Positions 24,346 through 36,521 of a DNA stretch of 64,000 bases are shown here, piece by piece. Made by a program: the position numbers and the translations under genes. The stretch spans positions 5,544,330 to 5,608,329 of the forward strand of contig OU744736.1 in assembly GCA_916613615.1 (NCBI GenBank), written 5' to 3'. The first letter of the stretch is position 1, and each line of letters opens with the position of its first letter. The stretch comes from Steromphala cineraria (Eukaryota > Mollusca > Gastropoda > Trochida > Trochidae). The notes below the pieces were generated by a model. That model was given only the letters and a program-made list of their open reading frames with translations, ran no database searches and was not told where the DNA came from.

Positions 24346-25258
24346 CATATAATGTCATTTTGAAAAAAAAAGGTTTAAACGAAAATATGATTCCTTCTAA
24401 AAATATGTTTGACCTAGATTTCGCGGAGTAATTGCTTTCACAAAAAAAACAAGGTGAAGGTCATATTGTCGGCGATGTATAGTTGTGAACAGTCCAAAAA
24501 TATTCCTTCATGAAATGAATTTTTTCACAGTGTTAGAAACGTCTTCTACAATCTATCAACTTTTTTCAGTCTGATTCCCAGTGCACGAGTACACATTGTA
24601 TTTTTTATAACACAAAATGTGTAAGAACCATTTGTCAACGTCGCTACAACAGGGGAGGTTACTCTAACTGCATTTTGAAAAGCTGCATTGTCATTGTTGT
24701 TACGCCAGTTCAGTTACGGTATCCTTAGACCAAACGCCAACTATTTGTGAAGGTGAGGTTGTTGAGTTTGTTACTACGCTCCTGGATAATCTGTACTATC
24801 ACTACTGTAGAATATGATTTGTTTTTGCTGATAAGTTGGTAACCGACACGGTCAAAGCGATCTAGGTCTATGTTATTCACGAAAATTGAAGCACATATTT
24901 TTTCGATAGCCGATAATGTTAGCTGCATATCGTTATATTTCTTAAACGCACGATGAAATCAACTTGAAATGTTTGGATAACCAAGCTATAACTGCTAAAA
25001 TACGAATGCGTGATAAGTTTACCCTGACGGATTTTGTTGACGATATTTCATTCGATAAAAAATACAAAACCTGAAAACTCCCGATGACGTTATCAATGGT
25101 TAGAGACCGGTTTAGGACTCGCATGAAATGCATGGAGTTTTGAGAAAATAGTTCGGGTTTTGACCTAATTTGCATCTTTATCAGATTTTGAGCAAATCGG
25201 ATACCAAGTTTATCCGATAGCTTTATTGCATCGATAACACCCTCTATTATATGATAAA
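24187..25258 (+). mobile_element. CGAG-noded hairpin element, complete, about 1.07 kb
   Basis: The element begins TAGAGATTATTAAC, carries the hairpin at its left end, and ends ATTATATGATAAA, which is the inverse of TTTATCATATAAT just right of the hairpin. The paralogous block has the uninterrupted site between 1,259 and 1,260 (flanks GGACTACA and CAAGTTTACT here, GGAATACA|CAAGTTTACT there), so hairpin and body came as one unit and left no target duplication. The body shows no coding frame of note. A relative without the hairpin is at 41,572-42,477 and its duplicate at 48,563-49,468. Confidence 0.8.
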
Positions 25259-25278
25259 CAAGTTTACTCGTATGTTAT

Positions 25279-25603
25279 TTTAAAGTGGCAGTAGCACGTT
25301 TTTAGGGGGAATATAAGGTGATGTCAGAAAAAAAAAATTACTGGTAACAATTGAAAGGCAATGTATTAAAACTAAATGAATCATGATTAAATCAAATATA
25401 AAATGTAAAATTTAGCCATGCAAGTTCTTTTTTTTACACAAAATGAATAAAAGATGTTCACACAAAAATGGCTACCAATAGACTTTATGTGAATCTTTAT
25501 GATTAATTTTGTTCTCTGCGTTTGAATAATTGGTTTGTGTAATGAGAGTTTTGACACTATCAAAGTAAAACATTTAGCATTTAGATATAATTATCGGTGA
25601 AAA
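25279..25603. mobile_element. Dispersed short element (GGCAGTAGCACG family)
   Basis: This about 325-bp stretch is absent from the paralogous site near 1,285 and has a second copy at 55,019-55,345. Both begin AAAG(T/G)GGCAGTAGCACG followed by TTTTTAG, and both end near TATC(G/A)GTGAAA. There is no coding capacity or clear terminal inverted repeat; type unresolved. Confidence 0.6.
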
Positions 25604-28600
25604 AGTCTTCCTTAACCCTTTTGATTCTTTATCTAATGTTCCATTATATCTAAACTTTGGAGAAGCTCGTTTCTTCTAAATTCAATGTATTCTGGCCTTT
25701 ACATACATCACATAACAGCAGCTTAACTGATTCCAGTTATTGACTATAGGATCCGAATAATACTTGCTGTGTGGTAGATTAAGGGATTTCATTTCTTATA
25801 TAGGGCAATGGATTGAATGGGAATACCTTGGGTCACTAAATATTGATAGACCTAGCATGAAAAGATCGTTTCTGCTCAAATCCTGTAATATATTTCCTCA
25901 AAACTCTTTCATTATTCAATGTACGAGATGCATACGTTCTACATTTCCTTCTATGATGGGAGGATTAAGTCGGTTGTCTGACCTTAACATTTCCTGAATT
26001 CTTTTGCGCCAGTTATATGATGTTTTCATTGAAAATGTCAAAACGTTTAACAGTTTGATATGTATTTTCGCTGCTGCATAAATGAAGCTGCCTAGAAACG
26101 CATTACAGATTAACATGTTTCATTTAATTCATCTATATGTAGTTACAATCATTGATTGCGTCCGAATGACAATGTTAAAGTTACAATTGGAATCTGTACT
26201 CTTATGCAAAGCTTTTCAGATAGATTCTTTTTAATATCTAACGTAATATTTTCATTGCAACTTTCGGGAAATCCGTGTCATCTAAATTCAAATTTCATTA
26301 GTGGTGCTATGAAATCAATTGCAGTTCAAAGGTTTAACTAATTCCTATCACGTTAACCAGAATCTGATAAAAGGTTCCAATCCATGTTCACGTTCTGACT
26401 GATAGCTTTGGGATTGATACTCATTACTCATATATGTCTATGAGAGGACAACTGATCGAAGCAGAATACATTCGGGCCACTGTGTCTTGAATGATCCAGC
26501 TAGAAAATACCGCTTTCTGTAAATACATCTTCATCAGCTATGTCACCCTTAAAGAAATGTGGAGAGAATAAACTATAGGAATTATACCTGCTTAGTCTCT
26601 TATTAAGACTAAATTGAGAGTATCAGGAAATGTAAGTGTTCGGGGCATTTTTGTAAATCGTTTCATGAGAGTAAATCAAAACTCTTATATTTGGAAACTT
26701 CAAACTTGGTATTGGTAATTGGTGTTGTGCCTCAACAGAGCAATGATTTAACAGACTCGAGGCGTGGGATTTTAGGGCTTGATCTTCCTTTTTGGGAGCA
26801 AATTTAAAAGAAGACCTCGCTTCATATAAAGTTTTACAGTTTAATGTTAAACAATTCAGCTACATCTGAAAACGTGGAAAAGCAAGTCAACAACCTAATC
26901 AAAGAAAATTAGAACTTCACGTCATAAAATGAGCGTCAACGTCACATCAAGAACAAGGTAATAATAAGCTCTGAATTGCCTTTGAAAGGATTGGATTGAT
27001 TAACATTTTCATCATAAAACTTACAGTTGGTGATTTCGAGTTTTGACATGACAAGCTAAAGGTGTCCTTGCATTCACATCCACAGTAACAAGGGCTAAAT
27101 GTTGTTATCCTTTCATATCACCATAAGGGATTTTGTGGATAATTTTCAATTCTAATTATCCGTATGAATCTTCTCCTAAACCAATTACCCTATTAAAAGG
27201 GTTGATATCATAGTCCAAATAAGAATTCTGTGACGTTGATTCTAAGACAGACCATTGCAACTCATGCCATAGAACTGAAGTTCTTAATTTGAAACATAAC
27301 CCTCCCTCCCCTTGAGTGAAAACACTTAAATATGAGCTATTCTCTGAAATCATAACAAACACAGTTTCCTTTAGCTTTAATGATTACAAGTAAACTTTGT
27401 GTGCTTAGAGGGTAATACATCATTTGCATATTGTGTTAAGTCTTAAATATTCAATCAACAAATTAATTTACTAGAAATCTTTGTATTAGTGCAAGACAGT
27501 TACCTTATAACACCTTTTTAAATAATTAGATTACAACGAATGAGAAATAAAATATAGCGGATCGGGTTTCTAATTAAACGTTTAAGAAATGGCAATATTT
27601 TATATATTGACATTAAAGCTCAAGCTATTCTCTAATATATCATCGTTATGCCTTGAATCTGTCAATTTCATGACTCTTATTAATTGCTACATGATCTCAG
27701 ATTGCTCGCTGTTGCCTAATGATGTCTGCTTTGGTAATTCTCTGGGCGTTAAATGATTCACAGTTTGTTAGGTCATAGCTCTGAAAGGACCAATTTGCAG
27801 ACGGAGCAATAACGGGAATGTCATATCAAACCGATATTCAATTGAATAGGACCTCTGATGAACTGCATAGCCTATGACTCTATTTGTTTTTCTTTTTAAG
27901 AAGTATTCTCGCTATCTAGAATCTCTTGGAAATGTTTTTTATCCTAAGTGATTGCCATATGTGAAAAATGATTTTGGCACCTAGAGAGGTGACATTTCAA
28001 CAGATTTTGCATTCAGATCAGTTTGAAAGCCATGTTTCAATAGACAATTAAAAAGAGATTTTCGGGCTTTTATGAAAATGATTTAAATACTTATAAATAG
28101 TTAATATTTTTTTAATCCATAGCTCTTCATTGATGATAAAAATATTATAATGATTTGCCATTTCAATTTTCAAAATCAAATTTGGTACTTTCAAATGCTA
28201 TTCAGGGATATAACTTCAAACTCAAAAGTGATGAAAATAATGCAAGTTAAAGAAATCGGAGGCACTGAACTGAACAACCTTTTTGAATACTGCTAGTTGC
28301 ATAGGCTGTTCTTATATTAATACACGTTCAATAATTAGAGACTTTATGATTTGGATAACGTATATTACAACTCTGTGACAAAAACAATTATGTAAACACA
28401 TATCAACAACTAAAAATGTGACAAGCCCCAGACACCTTTATCACAATCATATATTTCATTTTGTTGTTGAATAGATAGATTAATTCATAATTGGTTATCA
28501 TACGTGAATGCTACAGTAGAAATTCCTTTGCCTCTAACAAGAAGGTCATGGATGGAATATTTATTAAGCATAGCAAGCTTCTTGTAGTAGTGATATGGCG

Positions 28601-28733
28601 ATTCCTAAGTGATAATAAGCAAGATCATATTTCTGTGTTTCCTTTATGGTATTTTGAACATATATGTCCTTTAATTATGTTTTTACTTATGAATATTTAT
28701 AGAAAATGATGCTCAAAGTGCTAGTTAATAAAT
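25604..28733. repeat. Paralogous block B1/B3 (matches 1.3-5.8 kb, 14.5-15.1 kb); no gene
   Basis: From TTGATTCTTTATC at 25,620 the sequence follows 1,320-1,640, then 3,690-5,789, then 6,661-6,790, then 14,560-15,080. The order shows that the block at 1-16 kb has gained several insertions or duplications relative to this one. Short frames in it are not conserved between copies. Confidence 0.65.
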
Positions 28734-29060
28734 CATTCTCTCTCCACAGAGGCAGATCAAGTTATGAAATGTTGATACAGTCTCTGTTATATTACGCTGA
28801 AATCCGTTGGTTCCGGCAGTCCCGGCAAAGAAAATTGCTCCACCATCCATTTGAATTTCTTCATCAAATGACAACGCTTCTCACATGGACAGGGGGGTTC
28901 ATATCACAACGATTTTGCCATGTTTCAGTAGCCAAAATAATGATTTTAGAACAGCGTCGCTGATTGCACAACTAACTTTGATTGCCTCCAATCAGGCATC
29001 TCCCACTCTACCCCACAGTCGGCATTTCATGAATTGATCTGCCTCTGTTGGGAGAGAATG
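28734..29060. mobile_element. TIR MITE, 327 bp (hAT- or MULE-like)
   Basis: The ends are inverted repeats of about 27 bases beginning CATTCTCTC and containing ACAGAGGCAGATCAA. The bases just outside, TTAATAAAT and TTAATTAAG, agree at seven of nine positions, which suits an 8-9 bp target duplication. The paralogous block near 15,085 lacks it. A copy lacking its left end is at 53,927-54,138 (TCGCTGATTGCACA and CCTCCAATCAGGCATCTCCC shared). No transposase. Confidence 0.75.
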
Positions 29061-29397
29061 TTAATTAAGATGAAGTTTTGATTAAACAGATCAAGCATTT
29101 TGTGAAGGTTTCACAAAACAGAAATGCTAATGGACAAGGCACATACGTAACATCATTGAAACTCTAAAACTACAATTACTTTGGTAAAAAAATAACTAAA
29201 TACAATATGGTTCGAGTGTCACAATATTGAGGACAAAATTGCCATGAAAATAGCTTTTCACGCCATTGATCCTTTCTGTTTGCATGTGGATGCAAGTAAA
29301 AACGACATTTGAAAAGGAGTTTTGCAGGCATTTTCTTGTTTTGATATAGTGATTCAAATAGTTTTTCTTTATCGAACAGAACTTGAATTTGAATAAA

Positions 29398-29824
29398 TAG
29401 AGAATCTCACCCAAGTGTCTTTTGATATCAAATATATCAACACAAGTTGATAAAAGTAACAAATATTTTACTTTTATCAACGAGTGTTGATATATTTGAT
29501 ATCAGAAGACACGAGGGTGAGATTCTATTTATCATCCAAAATCATTTTTCATCACATTTGCTTGAAAAATCTACATCACTGCATAGCTCTAAAACTCCTA
29601 TACCAGTGATGTCATAGCACTGTCATAGCATTGTGACGTCATTGTGTTTATGACGTTATAACATTGTGACGTCATTTCTAATGATGCAAAACGTTTGTGA
29701 TGTCATGTCGCTTCTGTTGACAGGGCATTGTTTAAAATCTACTGTCAAAGCGATATCTTCTAGGAGATATCGCTTGAATTTCCACAAGCGATATCTCCTG
29801 TGCAAAACAGTTTTGGATGATAAA
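29398..29824 (+). mobile_element. CGAG-noded hairpin element, about 430 bp
   Basis: It begins TAGAGAATCTCACC and ends TTTTGGATGATAAA, the inverse of TTTATCATCCAAAA at the right foot of the hairpin. The hairpin (29,398-29,531) has node pairs CAAG 29,412 with CGAG 29,512 and CAAG 29,443 with CGAG 29,481; CAAG is what CpG deamination makes of CGAG. The inner tip has been lost compared with the sister copy at 31,283. The empty site is between 15,470 and 15,471 with no extra bases, so there is no target duplication. The body includes the CRE cluster and three AAGCGATATCT motifs at 29,750-29,800. Confidence 0.85.
29611..29700. promoter_or_regulatory. CRE-like cluster in the element body
   Basis: TGACGTCA, the palindromic CRE/ATF site, occurs at about 29,634 and 29,663, with variants TGATGTCA and TGACGTTA between and around them, spaced roughly 14-30 bases. 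The sister copy at 31,490-31,590 keeps a diverged version of the series. Whether it drives transcription cannot be read from the sequence. Confidence 0.5.
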
Positions 29825-31282
29825 TTTAATTTTCGAACATTGAAATGAAAATATTGAAGTCATTAACATAATCTGAGTCTAACACAGTAAACACCGATAA
29901 ATTCTAACATAGCAATTGTACAAAGCATGATTTAATATTTATGTTATTAACGCATCTGAGCTTGATTTAATTCTAGAGTTTCGCCACTAAACTGTACACT
30001 CTACATAGAATACTTGCAACTGAGGCTACAGTTAGTGAATTTGTTTTACTTTTACATTGCAAAATTGTCTTTACTACCAGAAAAGAACGTTGAACATAAG
30101 AGACATCTCTTAAAAACGCTTAAAACTGGATGCGATTGTGACCTCTTCGGCTTCAATTTTTTCAAACTAAAATCATATTCTGTTTTGGCAGAACCAATAT
30201 TGTGACCCTGTCTTTGGTTGAAGTTTAAAATGCAGTGATGATAATTCTCTTTTCAAAGGCCTTTTAAAGTCTTTAAAACCACCTTCATAGTGATGCACTC
30301 TTCTAGGCATTGATATATTAAATACAGTACAGGCTACGTTCAGATTTGAAAACAAACGTATGTCCCAGTTTAATCCTTGAAGTTAAATTGTTTGAAGGTT
30401 TTTAGAATCATTACTTCATTTCAAAGGAAGTATTAAATGAAGCTGACAGGTTAAATATGCTTAGCATTTATGATTTGGATTAGGTAAATGCCATCCATGT
30501 CTGCTAGGCTGTGTACGTAAATTGAAGGTAAGTTATTAATAAATTAGAGAGGAGTTTGTTTCTACATTTCACATAGATGTTATATTGCATGATATTTCTA
30601 TACATACAAGAACATGAATAATATTACTTAACACTGCCAAGTGTAATGCCTTGTTTACGAGTCGAATAATGTATCTGGTATTACACTAGCGCTGCTAGGA
30701 AAATATCAAAAGATTTTACTTCAGTAATGTTTGCAAAAGTAGGGTAATAAGGTTAAGTAGGTTATAATATTCTAAATACTAATAAGCCGATATTTTTTTT
30801 CAAAACGACCAAATGAAGTACACAATGTACATTATTCTGTATGGATTTAGAGTAAATAGGCTATTTGTATACATGGCATTTAAGCTACACGCGAAGAAGA
30901 TTCATTTGCCTTCATTTGAATTAGTGCCATTTATATCAATGTTTCAAAATTGTGGTTCTATAACCTTTCACAGTATCAGATTAAAAGCCCTACTCAAGAA
31001 TTCAATGCTTTCATAACCAATGAACATAGAAGTTATCGTTATAGAGTCTCACCTCATGTTTTGAAATGACGATCATTAGCTACTCTTTAATAGTGTTTAC
31101 TAAATTAAATACACTCAAATAATTGTTATCAACACAAATACTTTATGTACTTGTAAAAGTTAATATGAACATCATTTCAAAATCAAGGATTAATTTCATC
31201 AGCTGCAGACTCGTTGAGAGAAAAGATTTCTATGACGTTCACCAAGCATTTAACACAGGTTACCAACAAACCTGTTGATATA
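29825..31282. repeat. Paralogous block matching 15.5-16.0 kb and 9.65-10.9 kb; no gene
   Basis: The first part follows 15,471-15,998 (for example AGAACCAATATTGTGA at 30,190 and 15,893), and from 30,310 it follows 10,050-10,870. This copy therefore joins pieces that are 5 kb apart in the left block, in reverse order of occurrence there. Confidence 0.6.
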
Positions 31283-31649
31283 TAGAGAATCTCGCCCAAG
31301 TGTCTTCTTATATCAAATATATCAACACAAGTTTACAAAAGTAACAAATATACGAGGCTTGCCGATGTATATTTTACTTTTATCAACGATTGTTCATATA
31401 CAGTATTTGATATCAGAAGACACGAGGATGAGATTTTTGTTTATTCACATTTGTGAACACTGCATAGCCCTAAAACTCCTAAACCAGTGATGTCATAGCA
31501 TTGCGACATCATCATGTTTATGACCTCATGGCATTGTATTTACGAGGTTATAGTACTGTGACACCATTACTGATGATTCAAATGTTTGATGTCATGTCCC
31601 TTCTGGTGACAAGCAATATCTCCTGTGGAACACAGTTTTTGATGATAAA
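31283..31649 (+). mobile_element. CGAG-noded hairpin element, about 370 bp, sister of 29.4 kb copy
   Basis: It begins TAGAGAATCTCGCC and ends TTTTGATGATAAA. The hairpin (31,283-31,440) has three node pairs: CAAG 31,297/CGAG 31,423, CAAG 31,328/CGAT 31,387 and CGAG 31,353/CGAT 31,363, with tip GCTTGC. The empty site is between 7,437 and 7,438 (CCTATTGACATA|TGCATAA), again with no target duplication. About 80 percent similar to the 29,398 copy, so the two are separate insertions of one family. Confidence 0.85.
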
Positions 31650-32339
31650 AGCATAAGGACATACAGGCACATAATTTTGTTACTTTGTTTTCATAGTATA
31701 TACAATTGTTATAGTCTCATCCCATCTAATCCCAATATCTGCAGCATTAAAATATTTTCATTTCTGTATTGTCCGACTTCACTAGAAACAAACTTAATCA
31801 TTAGCCTCAAGACAAAACGCAATAAGTGTCCTTCATTTAACTTGCATTTAAGTTCAAATGAGCTGCATCTTTATTTCAAATATTTCAGAACATGTCAAAG
31901 TGTCATTTGTATAACCCTGTATAGCTATTCGATATTAAGATACCAACCCTTTTTCCATTTCAATGAACAAATATTGTCAATAAGTTAGCCATAGATACAA
32001 TTGCGAAATCTCTCTATGTCATCTTTGAAGAAATTTGTCTCGTACGTAATTGGCAAACAAAGCCAGAGGGAAGTGCTCAGTTTTATTGGTATTGATTTGG
32101 AAAATGCGCTGGTTCTGAAGGGACATTTGGGAATTGAAGATATTCCTGAGTGATTGATTTAAACATTATTTTGATTTTGATTAGAGTATATTATATTAAT
32201 GAGCGCGTTGAGTAATAAAAGCTTAATTGGGTAATGATAGCTTACTTTAAGGTAAGCAACTAATAATGACATTTGTATGTAATTGTTGACGTTTTAAAGA
32301 ATCAGGCTTCCAATAGAAAAATTACGATACTAACACCAC

Positions 32340-32750
32340 CACCATGCCGACAATCATGGAAAAAAAGCCAGAATTTTTATGGTTGAAAAAGCTGCATGCC
32401 CATTTTTTGTCGCCAGCCGCCGTACGTCGATTCCGCTTCTTGTTAACGCAATATCTCACAAACCTTCAACCTAGAGCCTTCAAATTAGGTATAAGTCTTC
32501 ATTGGGTGGATACGAAGATACCAGTAGATTTTGGGTTTTGGCGACCTTGCAGTAATTTTCAAGGTCACGACCGGAGTTTGACCTATAAATAAAACGTTTC
32601 TTGTGCGTTAAAAAAAAAACCTTGCTTTCAGTCTTCATTGCCATTGATCATTTGATCATTGGATACGCATACACCAGTCGGTTTTGGTAACCTTGGCATC
32701 ATTTGTAGGGTAACTATTAAGACACCATCTGGTTTTCCGAGCATTAGAGG
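32340..32750 (+). repeat. AAGGTCA-type dispersed repeat fragment
   Basis: GC-richer than its surroundings. It carries a unit (ACGCAATATCTCACAAACC, TGGCGACCTTGCAG, TTCAAGGTCACGACC) of the kind seen in the tandem element at 5.8-6.7 kb, followed by a second, partial unit (CAGTCTTCATTG, TTTTGGTAACCTTGGCATC). The short frame at 32,344 lies inside it and is not a gene. Confidence 0.4.
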
Positions 32751-35467
32751 TAAGTTCACTTTTTATTTCCTATTTACATATGTTTGCATAAAAGGGGACT
32801 AGTCCTATTCAAACGATGAGCAAAGGGTACATGTCATGTTTCAAGCAAGTGCAAAACGATGGTCAATTTTGTACTAAATCAAGCTAGAATAGCAAGAATG
32901 TTTAAAAATAAGTATGTCGTTTTAAACAGATTTATGTGTCTTCTATAAGTAATACAAATTGATGTCTTACCTGACGTCGTTATCAAAAGGTCAAACCATT
33001 ATCAACATCTTGAGACATATAACGAGTCATCGTCAGTTGGTTATCTTTCTTATGGAAATAACCCCAAAAATCTGTATTTTGTTTGAAGTTTTGTATAACA
33101 ACCTGGAGCTCATCAAGTAGACTGCGATTTATGACATTGTGTAAGATAATTGTATCTTTTAGTATGAGCACTATGGCACCATGTAAAGTATCGGTATCTT
33201 TAAGTATAGACTAGTGTGTATGCGTAATATCAAAGAAAGGTAAGTAATAATTGGATGGTCTGTTATCAATAACTCTATATAAAATGTATGGCCTAGTGAC
33301 GAAACTTGAGAATCAAATCAGCCTCAGCCACACCCATTTTGTTAATATTCAATCAGGCTTGCTACTGCGCCTATGGTAAGATTGGTCCTTGTTTTTGATA
33401 GATGTTTACTGTGTTAAGGAATCGTCAGACGACCAGTATACCTTAGGGTAACACAATTTTATAGTGAGGTCATTTTTTTTCATTAAACAGCAATTTTTGA
33501 ACATAAATTCTCAACTGTTTTCTTATCAATTTGCAAATAACACACACTCTCGTATTACAAGGTTTCAAACAGTCATACCTTGCGATACCAATTTATCAAA
33601 GTTGTTCAATGACGAAAAAAGAGTGTCTTTAATTTTGAACAACCGGTAGAAAAATGTGATATAGTAATGATATGTTTTTGCCTTCTGAAGAAAATATAGT
33701 TTCCGAAAGCTTTTAATGAACAGGGCAAAATGTACTGCTCGTCAGTTATATTACAATGACCTCCGCAAGTATTGCAGTGGAACATATGTAGCCATGAAAC
33801 TGTTTAAATGTCAAATTCCATGAATTAAGATATCAATCAAAACTGAATACATCTTTTATATCTTACTTAATTGGTAAGGCAGCAGGGTACATGAAATTCA
33901 TCGTACTGAAAGGGAATAATTGCTTTCACAGTTTCAGAATGAAAGCAGAATAAGAATTAGATATGTTTTCATTGGTGCTTCATCATATCAAATAATTGTC
34001 TTAGAACATTTTACTATCATTCCAAGGAAAATCAATGAACAGCTACAGCGAGGCGCAGAAAAAAATAAGATAAAATCGTCCAATCTATAAACTGATTATT
34101 TCAATAGTTATTATTACCTGATGACGATGTAACAGCTTGATATAACAAGGTTGTTAAACGGCAAGAACTTCATGTAAGACGAAATTTTCAATGACCGTTT
34201 ACATACTGTGCAATTTCAGATATTAATTTATTTGAATAACTTTTCTTTTTCAATTGATAATTTTCCAGTTTTGACGTTTTGAGTTATCTGGCCTTGTCCA
34301 GCAACGCCACGCTTGGCGTCAATGGGATTTTTGTGCAGTAACCTGTGTTCTGGTGTTGTAGAATACTGAGAGAAAGCGTTTAAATTGATTTGAAAGAAAA
34401 AAGAGAGGGAAAAACATATTAAGAATAATATATAAAGTAAATGTGTCTTTATGCCATGAAGAAAATAAGGCATTTTTGTAGCTGCTTACCTCATCTATAG
34501 GCCAGCGTACGGCTGTCCAGCCGCGGAGGTCTAAAGGCCTAGGCCTTAACGTGTTATGAACACTTTTTTAGTTATAAAACACGCATTCTCGATAATCCAG
34601 TGTTTACGTTCCGACAATAAATCCACTATAGCGGAACGTAAACTCTGGATTATCGAAAAAGTAAATGTGGTGATCAGTAAAAACGTATCATGTCACAAGC
34701 CTTAATGTCGCTGGGGATAAGGTTTTCTCTCTTTTTTGCCAAATGTAATGACTACTACACTATCTTTTCCGAAGTTGTAAAGGCATATTGCCTAACTTCA
34801 ATATGTCAGCTTGTCATTCTTATTTTAGTTGATATATCTACCCACCAACAATTGTTCAATTTTATAAAGCAAACGTTTTCGTGATTAACTTTGTCATAAC
34901 TCAACTTGCCTTATTCCATAAGTTAAACATAAAAGAAAATATAATCTCACGTTGGTGGTAGACATAGCCTCGGGGGAGTGCTTACTATATTAATAGTTAT
35001 ATGGATATTGAATCAAGGAATATTCAGGTTATCTAGAATGACTGTTGGTAAACCTAAGTATTTGCTTTAACATAAAGAATCTCTTTATTGGCTGTTATAT
35101 TTCTTTGAAAGTCATGTTTGTACAGATAATATAGGAACATTGATGCAAAAGCGACACGTGTTAACAAATTGAAAGCAATAATTGTGAATGTTTTGTGGAT
35201 AGAAACTTTTAAGAAACAAGTATAACAAATTTAATATCACTACAAGGTTGCAAAGAAACAATCATAAAGGTTGCAATTTAAGAAATGTTATAAAATTTAA
35301 TAAATAAATCCAGCTTTTTAAAGCTGACGAATAAGACCATTCTGCCAATCAATAACTTTTTAAAGAGTATATGAAAAATATTTGTTCGGTAAAATTACGA
35401 AGTGATTAAATAATGTCAACCAGACAAGTTGCCAGGCTTAGAGCAGGTGGGAATTTAAGTTAAATTT
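32751..35467. other. No gene; contains a third copy of the block start
   Basis: 33,840-34,160 resembles 1-260 and 22,040-22,450 (CCAAGGAAAATCAATGAA shared), so another decayed unit begins here. At 34,566-34,655 is an imperfect palindrome with arms of about 27 bases (CGATAATCCAG...TTTACGTTCCG) and an 18-base spacer. I see nothing else to support. Confidence 0.5.
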
Positions 35468-35675
35468 CAGGGATTGTCTCAAAACAGGTTTCTTAAAATG
35501 TCAATTCTAGGATGAATACAAATAGTTTCAATCAATTTCCATCTAAACTGAAATCGCATTTCACTAAAATATCTTTCACATTTAGTATAAACATGTTTCA
35601 ACATCAAAAGTTTTAAAAAGTTTTAAAAAGGGCGTTTAATTGAAATAAGCTTTTCATTTTTTGAGACAATCCCTG
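35468..35675. mobile_element. TIR MITE, 208 bp
   Basis: CAGGGATTGTCTCAAAA at 35,468 is repeated inverted as TTTTTGAGACAATCCCTG ending at 35,675. The flanks show no obvious duplication. The interior holds a small direct repeat (AGTTTTAAAA twice at about 35,608). CAGGG ends are common in hAT-like elements, but the family is not determinable. Confidence 0.65.
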
Positions 35676-36521
35676 AATGTCATAACAATGTTAGCTTGCT
35701 CTGGACATCATTTAGCTTCCGGTTTATTATAAACCTGAATATTATTTTAGTTACTTACTGGAAAAATATAATCATAAAATATTTAATGCATGGCGGTTAC
35801 ATCTTTAAGACAGTTGTATTCGGAACTGAGTACTCATTATTAAATGCCTGCTCAATTCTCTCCAGATTACAACAACTAAAAAACTGGTAGTATCACCCAA
35901 GCTGGACAGGTCGATGGATAGAAACCAGACTAAATTGATGTCGTTTTAAAACCTGTTTTCAATCTCTTACTTTGCCTTTCTTTCCCCTCATCCTTCCGAC
36001 TCCCTGATCTGTCTATGATCTTTTTTCGAACATGAGCTTTCTGTAACTTTCCAAAGATCATATGAGTCATAAATGGCATAACATTGAACATAAGTTTGTC
36101 TGAATGTTTTCCTAATTCCGAATGCTGATTTGTAACCGAAAGACCAAAAATGATGAACGAGACAACGTTTGAAGCATCTCGGAGAAACAAAATAGTAATT
36201 TCATGCATGTTATATTTCCCTTTCTACGCTCTCCGTAATATTGGTACACTGGCTGATGACAAATAGTTATTGGCGGTCTTTAAAGTTTGACAAAAGGACA
36301 TTTGTAAACGAGCTGAGAGCGAAATAAGATACTTTTCTGTAAAAATTGAATTAACTAGGGCAAATAATGACCAGAATGCAGAATGCAGAATAATCTATCA
36401 ATTTGGAAAACTAAGTTCAACCTTTGCAGAGTATATACGAAACTCATTCTTTACTTTTTAGCTCATCATGCTGTTAATGCTGACAAGGCTTAGGACTTGC
36501 AAGAATGCTCTGACATATCTT

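Noticed and set aside
28491..28709. Possible conserved exon (frame shared with 14,884-15,040)
   Set aside because: The frame and a 6-base indel are compatible with coding, but almost all substitutions between copies are amino-acid changing and the minus strand is also partly open. No selection evident.
34566..34655. Palindrome with 27-base arms as another CGAG element
   Set aside because: The arms have ordinary single mismatches and no symmetric direct tetranucleotide; there is no body or third arm copy.
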